From an archaeon (lineage in GTDB: Archaea > Nanobdellota > Nanobdellia > Pacearchaeales > UBA284), in assembly GCA_030619955.1 (NCBI GenBank), contig JAUXAK010000017.1, positions 1 through 10,222 on the forward strand: a stretch of DNA of 10,222 nucleotides. The letters run 5' to 3'. The position numbers and the translations under genes are program-made. This document shows positions 6,373-10,222 of the stretch, piece after piece. The first letter of the stretch is position 1. Each line of letters begins with the position of its first letter. Below the pieces are notes generated by a model. That model had not been told where the DNA came from. It searched no databases and saw only the letters and a program-made list of their open reading frames with translations.

Positions 6373-7779
6373 TTATTTCCTTCTTTTATACTTTCTTTTA
6401 CTTCTTTTTCTTGTTCCTTCTTTTTCTTCTTCCAGTGCTCTTGCCCTCAACATAACATAATTAACAGGATTTTTTATATATTTGCATAATCCATCTGGCT
6501 GACATAATTCTATGTCTTTATACCAGCTGCTTTTATTGAGATTGCAATTAGGAGGAAGTCTTGGATCTTGTCTTTTAAACCATTGTAATTGTGTTGCAAT
6601 GTAATTTTCTTTTAAAGGCTTGTAATTTAGTTTATTCCAGTCACTAATTTTCTTTTCAATTTGTTCTAAATCCAAATTAATAGACCTGAAAAAATTAATT
6701 AAAATAAAAAGAGCTCGCTTGCGACCATCATATTTCATTCCTTTTAATGCCATTTTAATGCAGGGTGGAAACATTTCCTCATTTATAAATTCAAATTTGA
6801 TTCCTTCTCCTCTCTTGATTCTTTCTCTTATTTCCCCAATTGGTTTTTCTTTTTTCATAATCTTTAATTTTTGCCTCTCTTCTTTTCTTTCCTGCTTCCT
6901 TGCCTGCCAATCTAATGCCTGAATCAACAGTTCCTTAGCTTCTCCTTGTTCTGGTTCTGGTAAAAATTGTTTTGGATAAACTCTCTGAGGATTTGCCCAA
7001 GCAGGGTGAAATGCTTTTAATTGTTCTGGCTTGATTACAACACTTACAAGGCCTGTTTTTTCATGCAAGCTATAGGCCATCCTATAAAGATGTCTTGGTG
7101 CAATAAGCACAGTATCAATTTCAAGAATAGAAAAAGGATTAAATTTTTTTTCTTCATCTAATAATATTTCAATAGGTTTGCCAGTTGCTTTTGCAATTTC
7201 CTTGAGTGTTGATAACTTAAGAATTCTTGAACCAAGATCTTTTGTTATCATGTCCTTTAAATAAGCGGCGATTAGCCTTGGACCTTGGGGAAAAAAATCC
7301 TTAATTTTGATTTTATTAATTTCTTTTGGAAATGCTTTAAAATCCAAGCCAATATGAAAGCCAACATTTCCTGAAAATTTTAATCCAAAATTATGAACAC
7401 CATGAAAATATAAAGCCTCACCTAAAAGCCATGCAGCTATCTTGCTATATTCAAGAAACTTACAATCAATATCTAGAATCAAATTCCACCCTCTTCTTAA
7501 TTTATTTAATTGTTCTTCTTTAAGGTTAGTGTTTAGCTCCAGAGGATTTTGCCATAGCTCCTCAGAGCAATGAAAAGATGTTGCACCTTTAATTGCAAGA
7601 TTAATCACATCTGTTGAATACTCAAGTGTATCAGGCCTTTTGCCAAAAGTGCTAAAGTAACGTGGAATAACCTCTTTATTTTTTGCTTGCTCTATCAATG
7701 CTTTTTGAATATCTTTTCTTGAATAATAGTCATAAGCAAGTTTTCTTAACTTTTCAAATTTTTCTTTTTCAATTTCCAT
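6373..7779 (-). CDS. Single-chain DNA primase: PriS-like catalytic domain fused to PriL-type Fe-S C-terminal domain
   Basis: This enzyme synthesises RNA primers at the replication fork. It is 468 residues long. The catalytic part carries LDID with the metal-binding acids D103 and D105, SGNVGFHI (136-143), the likely third carboxylate D222, and PRHLYRMAYSLHEKTGL (228-244), which matches the nucleotide-binding RLxRLPxSLHxKTGL block of archaeal and eukaryotic small primase subunits. A Lys/Arg/Glu-rich linker (about 292-325) leads to a region like the iron-sulfur domain of the large subunit. It has FPPCIK (C340), C412, C426 and C432 as candidate 4Fe-4S ligands and ends in KNPVNY (436-441). The tail 454-468 is highly basic. 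Normally PriS and PriL are separate proteins, and a fused single-chain primase is known in Nanoarchaeum equitans. The usual zinc knuckle between DxD and SGxxGxH is absent (only 31 residues lie between D105 and S136). The N-terminal domain of PriL is also missing. The gene is divergent from PCNA. The ATG at 7779 gives a canonical N-terminus (FEKLRKLAYDYYSR). priS would be the nearest symbol but understates the fusion. Confidence 0.93.
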   Translation of the reverse strand: MEIEKEKFEKLRKLAYDYYSRKDIQKALIEQAKNKEVIPRYFSTFGKRPDTLEYSTDVINLAIKGATSFHCSEELWQNPLELNTNLKEEQLNKLRRGWNLILDIDCKFLEYSKIAAWLLGEALYFHGVHNFGLKFSGNVGFHIGLDFKAFPKEINKIKIKDFFPQGPRLIAAYLKDMITKDLGSRILKLSTLKEIAKATGKPIEILLDEEKKFNPFSILEIDTVLIAPRHLYRMAYSLHEKTGLVSVVIKPEQLKAFHPAWANPQRVYPKQFLPEPEQGEAKELLIQALDWQARKQERKEERQKLKIMKKEKPIGEIRERIKRGEGIKFEFINEEMFPPCIKMALKGMKYDGRKRALFILINFFRSINLDLEQIEKKISDWNKLNYKPLKENYIATQLQWFKRQDPRLPPNCNLNKSSWYKDIELCQPDGLCKYIKNPVNYVMLRARALEEEKEGTRKRSKRKYKRRK

Positions 7780-7927
7780 TTTTTATCATAAGCCTAAACT
7801 AATAGATTAAAGGAGTTAGGAAAATTTAAATAATTATTTATAAGACAACAATACAAAGAGAATACAACAAACTTTAAAAAGAAAAAAACATAAAATAAAG
7901 AAAAAGGAACAAAAAAACAAACAAAAA
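7780..7927. promoter_or_regulatory. Divergent primase/PCNA intergenic promoter region
   Basis: These 148 bases separate two divergent replication genes and must hold both promoters. On the plus strand, TTTATAAG at 7837-7844 and CTTTAAAAAG at 7872-7881 are TATA candidates for PCNA, predicting leaders of roughly 60 or 27 bases. On the minus strand, TTTAAATTTT (7830-7821) or a weaker box near 7800 could serve the primase. The cluster AAATTTAAATAATTATTTATAA (7822-7843) is nearly symmetrical and could serve both directions. No clear ribosome binding site is seen before either ATG. Confidence 0.5.
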
Positions 7928-8662
7928 ATGCTGCTTAAACTTGATAATCCAAAATTTTTTATTGATAGTATTTCTTTGCTAAGTGAACTTGTTTTAGAAG
8001 TAAAAGCAAAAATCACAAAAGCAGGTTTTGAAATCACTGCTATTGATCCAGCTAATGTTGCACTTACTATATTAAAAATTCCTGCTAAAGCTTTTTCACA
8101 ATATGAAATCGAAGAAGATCAGGAAATTGGCCTTAACCTAGAGGATTTTAAACAATTTTTAAGACGTGCTTCCCCTTCATCCAGTTTAATTATTGAAAGA
8201 AAAGACAATATACTTAAGCTAAAAATTCAAGAAAAAGCAAAGAGATCTTTTAATCTTGCATTAATTAATGTTGAAGCAGAAGAAAAAAAGATTCCTAATT
8301 TAAGTTTTAATGCTAAAATTGAGTTAGATACAGCTCTTTTTGCAGAAGCAATTAATGATGCTTCTGTTGTTGCAGATTCAGCAGCTTTTTTTGCAAACAA
8401 TAATTCTTTTATAATAGAAGCAAAAGGAACTCTTAATAGTTCAAAAATAGAATTTACAAGTGATGAAGCAAATATTATAGCCAAAGAATCAAAAGCAAAA
8501 TACAGCCTTGACTATCTTGCTAAATTTATTAAAGCATCAAAGCTGGCTGATAAATTAACTATAAATTTTTCAAATGATTATCCAGCAAGATTTGACTTTA
8601 AAAACAAAGAAAAGCTGGTTGAGCTAAGTTTTATTCTTGCGCCAAGGGTTGAGGAAGAATAA
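7928..8662 (+). CDS. pcn: DNA polymerase sliding clamp (PCNA)
   Basis: PCNA forms a ring around DNA and tethers polymerase, ligase, FEN1 and other fork proteins. At 244 residues it matches the usual archaeal length of about 245. It has the two-domain clamp pattern: an N-terminal half with GFEITAIDPANVAL (33-46), an interdomain connecting loop around 114-127, and a C-terminal half with the strand block KLTINFSNDYPARFDF (209-224). The terminal LSFILAPRVEEE matches the client-binding C-terminus typical of archaeal clamps. It is probably a homotrimer, since only one copy is visible here. The ATG at 7928 begins directly with the first strand (MLLKLDNPKFF), so no extension is needed. The gene is divergent from the primase and followed 49 bases later by a membrane protein gene with its own promoter-like box. 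Confidence 0.95.
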   Translation: MLLKLDNPKFFIDSISLLSELVLEVKAKITKAGFEITAIDPANVALTILKIPAKAFSQYEIEEDQEIGLNLEDFKQFLRRASPSSSLIIERKDNILKLKIQEKAKRSFNLALINVEAEEKKIPNLSFNAKIELDTALFAEAINDASVVADSAAFFANNNSFIIEAKGTLNSSKIEFTSDEANIIAKESKAKYSLDYLAKFIKASKLADKLTINFSNDYPARFDFKNKEKLVELSFILAPRVEEE

Positions 8663-8680
8663 AACAAAGAATAGAATAAA

Positions 8681-8693
8681 CTTTATAAATATC
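8681..8693 (+). promoter_or_regulatory. Strong TATA-like box for the prepilin-like gene
   Basis: CTTTATAAATATC is close to the archaeal TATA consensus, with purine- and A-rich bases just upstream where the BRE would lie. Its centre is about 26 bases before the ATG at 8712, predicting a leaderless transcript. It is the best promoter match in the window, and it also argues against the longer TTG start at 8637. Confidence 0.55.
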
Positions 8694-8711
8694 AAATCTA
8701 TTATTAAGAGC

Positions 8712-9533
8712 ATGAACAAAAGAGGACAAGTTACTTTATTTATTATTATTGCTATTGTTGTGGTTGCTACAGCTCTTTTAGCATGGTTTTTTTGGCCTAG
8801 AATCTCTGGCTTTTTTATGTCAGAGCAAGCTACCAGCGCATTTTTAGCAAGTCAAGTTGCACCAGTTCAAGATGCTGTTTATGATTGTGTTGAATTAACA
8901 GCTTATAATGGTTTTGAAATACTTGGTTTGCAAGCTGGCTACTATATAACAAACTTAAACACTTTATATTTTGCAGGAAATGATTTTGTTGTGGTTGCAT
9001 TTAAAGATTCTGCAAAACAAAGAATTAACAAGCTTCCAAGTTCAGAGCAGATTAAAGAGCAATTTTCTTTGTATCTTGAAAAAGAAGGCAATGATGCAAT
9101 AGATTCATGTCTTAATGATTTTTCAGGTTTTAAAAGAAAAATGGATATTGAGCCAGGAGAGAGAACAATAACATCAACAATAAGAGATGATTCTATAATT
9201 ATTAATGTGGATTGGCCAGTTAAAATTTCAAAACAAACAATGAGGGCAAAAGTAGAACAACAAATCAATCAAAAGCCAGTCACTTTGTTAATTCCTTTAG
9301 GAAATATACTGCAGGTTACTAGCACAATTGTAGAATGTGAAACAAAGATTGATTGTAATTATGAAGGCATTGAATGGGACAAGCATACATGGAATAATCC
9401 TTTAATACTGCAGCATATGACAAGAGATGCAATTTCTTTAAATGAAAATCAAATAAATTTTTTCATTGAAACAATTCCTTACAGGCCTGGCGAACTGCCT
9501 TATAAATTTTATTTTGGAGTAGATAGAAGTTAA
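8712..9533 (+). CDS. Membrane-anchored protein with prepilin-like (class III) N-terminus
   Basis: This is a 273-residue protein. The N-terminus MNKRGQVTLFIIIAIVVVATALLAWFF has a short basic start, a G-Q junction (5/6) and a hydrophobic helix (about 8-27). It resembles archaeal class III signal peptides cut by a prepilin peptidase before Q6. However, F10 stands where the QxSxEF motif has Glu, so it may simply be a signal anchor. Outside the membrane, PVQDAVYDCVELTAYNGFEILGLQAGYYI (51-79) is a helical segment I recognise from similar proteins of DPANN archaea. It is followed by a mixed alpha/beta domain with C59, C133, C209 and C215. Function is unknown; a pilus-like or envelope role is inference. 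I chose ATG 8712 over an in-frame TTG at 8637, because the TTG overlaps PCNA and would add 25 charged residues before the signal. The next gene begins 25 bases downstream. Confidence 0.85.
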   Translation: MNKRGQVTLFIIIAIVVVATALLAWFFWPRISGFFMSEQATSAFLASQVAPVQDAVYDCVELTAYNGFEILGLQAGYYITNLNTLYFAGNDFVVVAFKDSAKQRINKLPSSEQIKEQFSLYLEKEGNDAIDSCLNDFSGFKRKMDIEPGERTITSTIRDDSIIINVDWPVKISKQTMRAKVEQQINQKPVTLLIPLGNILQVTSTIVECETKIDCNYEGIEWDKHTWNNPLILQHMTRDAISLNENQINFFIETIPYRPGELPYKFYFGVDRS

Positions 9534-9558
9534 GAAGAAGTTAAAAAATAAATAAAAA

Positions 9559-10222
9559 ATGGAAATAGAAATAAAAGAAAAATCAAAAAGAGCTTTTGTG
9601 ATATCTTTATTTCTAATATATATACTATCTATAATACTAATTTTCAGCTCTTTCATATTATCAACTGCATCAGCACAAGAACAAGAAGGCTGTTGTTTAG
9701 AAACAGAAAGTGAAAGATGTGTTAGGACTACAATAGATAAATGCGAAGGAAGATTTTATACTGGACCGCCTTATGATTGCAGTAATGTTCCTGATTGTAA
9801 ACCTCAAACATGTATTCCTAAAGAAAAAAGTGAGCCTTGTTTAAGTAATAAGCCAGCTGCAGAATGTTCAGCTAATGGCTTTGGAGTTCCAAGTACAAAA
9901 CCAAGAGAAGAAATTGAACAATGTCAGACAGGCTGTTGTATTATAGCAAAAGGAGTTAAAGCAGAAGTACTTCAAAAAAGACAGTGTGAAGATATGGCAG
10001 AAACATTAGGTTATGATGTTTTTGAATTTAAGCCTGGAATAAACAATCAAATAGAATGCAAGAAAATTGGCTCGCCAACTGATTTAGGCTGTTGTGTTAT
10101 TGGAGCAGGAACTTGTTCTTATGGAAGCAGACAATTATGTACTGAAAATGATGGTAATTTTATACCTTTAGCAGGAGGCTTATACTGTGCAGATGTTAAA
10201 GCATGTGCATTAACAACAGAAT
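9559..10222 (+). CDS. Secreted cysteine-rich repeat protein, 3' end cut by window edge
   Basis: Translation from the ATG at 9559 stays open to the end of the window, giving 221 residues. A basic N-terminus with a long hydrophobic core (about 12-35) ends in STASAQ, a signal peptide probably cut after A39. The remainder is a tandem array of cysteine-rich units that each begin with GCC followed by a hydrophobic residue (at 44-47, 126-129 and 177-180). Inside each unit is an R-x-C or R-x-x-C position (R53/C54, R141/C143, R191/C194), then further cysteines. About 20 cysteines fall in 180 residues, so heavy disulfide bonding outside the cell is expected. This GCC pattern is distinct from the CC modules of the two toroid proteins, though it may play a similar part. 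The gene is only 25 bases after the prepilin-like gene and may be cotranscribed with it. The C-terminal domains lie beyond the window and the function is unknown. Confidence 0.85.
   Translation, partial: MEIEIKEKSKRAFVISLFLIYILSIILIFSSFILSTASAQEQEGCCLETESERCVRTTIDKCEGRFYTGPPYDCSNVPDCKPQTCIPKEKSEPCLSNKPAAECSANGFGVPSTKPREEIEQCQTGCCIIAKGVKAEVLQKRQCEDMAETLGYDVFEFKPGINNQIECKKIGSPTDLGCCVIGAGTCSYGSRQLCTENDGNFIPLAGGLYCADVKACALTTE

Noticed and set aside
6373..7779. PCNA-interacting (PIP) motif in the primase
   Set aside because: Stretches such as TQLQWF lack the required Q-x-x-hydrophobic-x-x-aromatic-aromatic order, and the basic C-terminus has no such motif.
8637..8711. Longer start (TTG) for the prepilin-like gene, overlapping the PCNA end
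   Set aside because: It would add 25 mostly charged residues before the signal sequence. A strong TATA-like box lies within this stretch at the correct distance from the ATG at 8712.

Overview
This AT-rich, densely packed window comes from an archaeon, most likely a small-genome DPANN lineage (Woesearchaeota, Pacearchaeota or Nanoarchaeota-like). Three things point there. A PCNA sliding clamp lies divergent from a DNA primase in which the catalytic (PriS-like) part and a PriL-type iron-sulfur C-terminal domain form one polypeptide, as known from Nanoarchaeum equitans. Several envelope proteins have architectures I associate with these archaea. TATA-like boxes sit about 25 bases before several start codons, as expected for leaderless archaeal transcripts. 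The assignment rests on recognition by eye, with no database search.

Layout. On the left (+ strand) are the 3' end of a membrane-anchored surface protein gene (2-796) and a small unknown protein with a predicted ferredoxin-like fold (821-1309). These converge on a minus-strand block of three genes, in transcription order: fused primase (7779-6373), a 781-residue surface protein (6296-3951) and an 834-residue surface protein (3860-1356). The two surface proteins are distant paralogues. Each has a signal peptide, an alpha-helical toroid interrupted by a beta-rich insertion, CC-type cysteine modules (six copies and one copy), one membrane helix and a basic cytoplasmic tail. On the right (+ strand), reading away from the primase, are PCNA (7928-8662), a prepilin-like membrane protein (8712-9533) and a secreted cysteine-rich repeat protein that runs off the window (from 9559).

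How the genes fit together. Primase and PCNA are core replication-fork proteins and share a 148-base divergent intergenic region. The rest, apart from the 162-residue protein, are envelope or secreted proteins, three of them rich in cysteines that would be disulfide-bonded outside the cell. There is no sign of a mobile element, CRISPR array, tRNA or rRNA, and no gene-free stretch over 150 bases. The most interesting material is the compact single-chain primase and the pair of toroid/cysteine-module receptor-like proteins, whose function is unknown.
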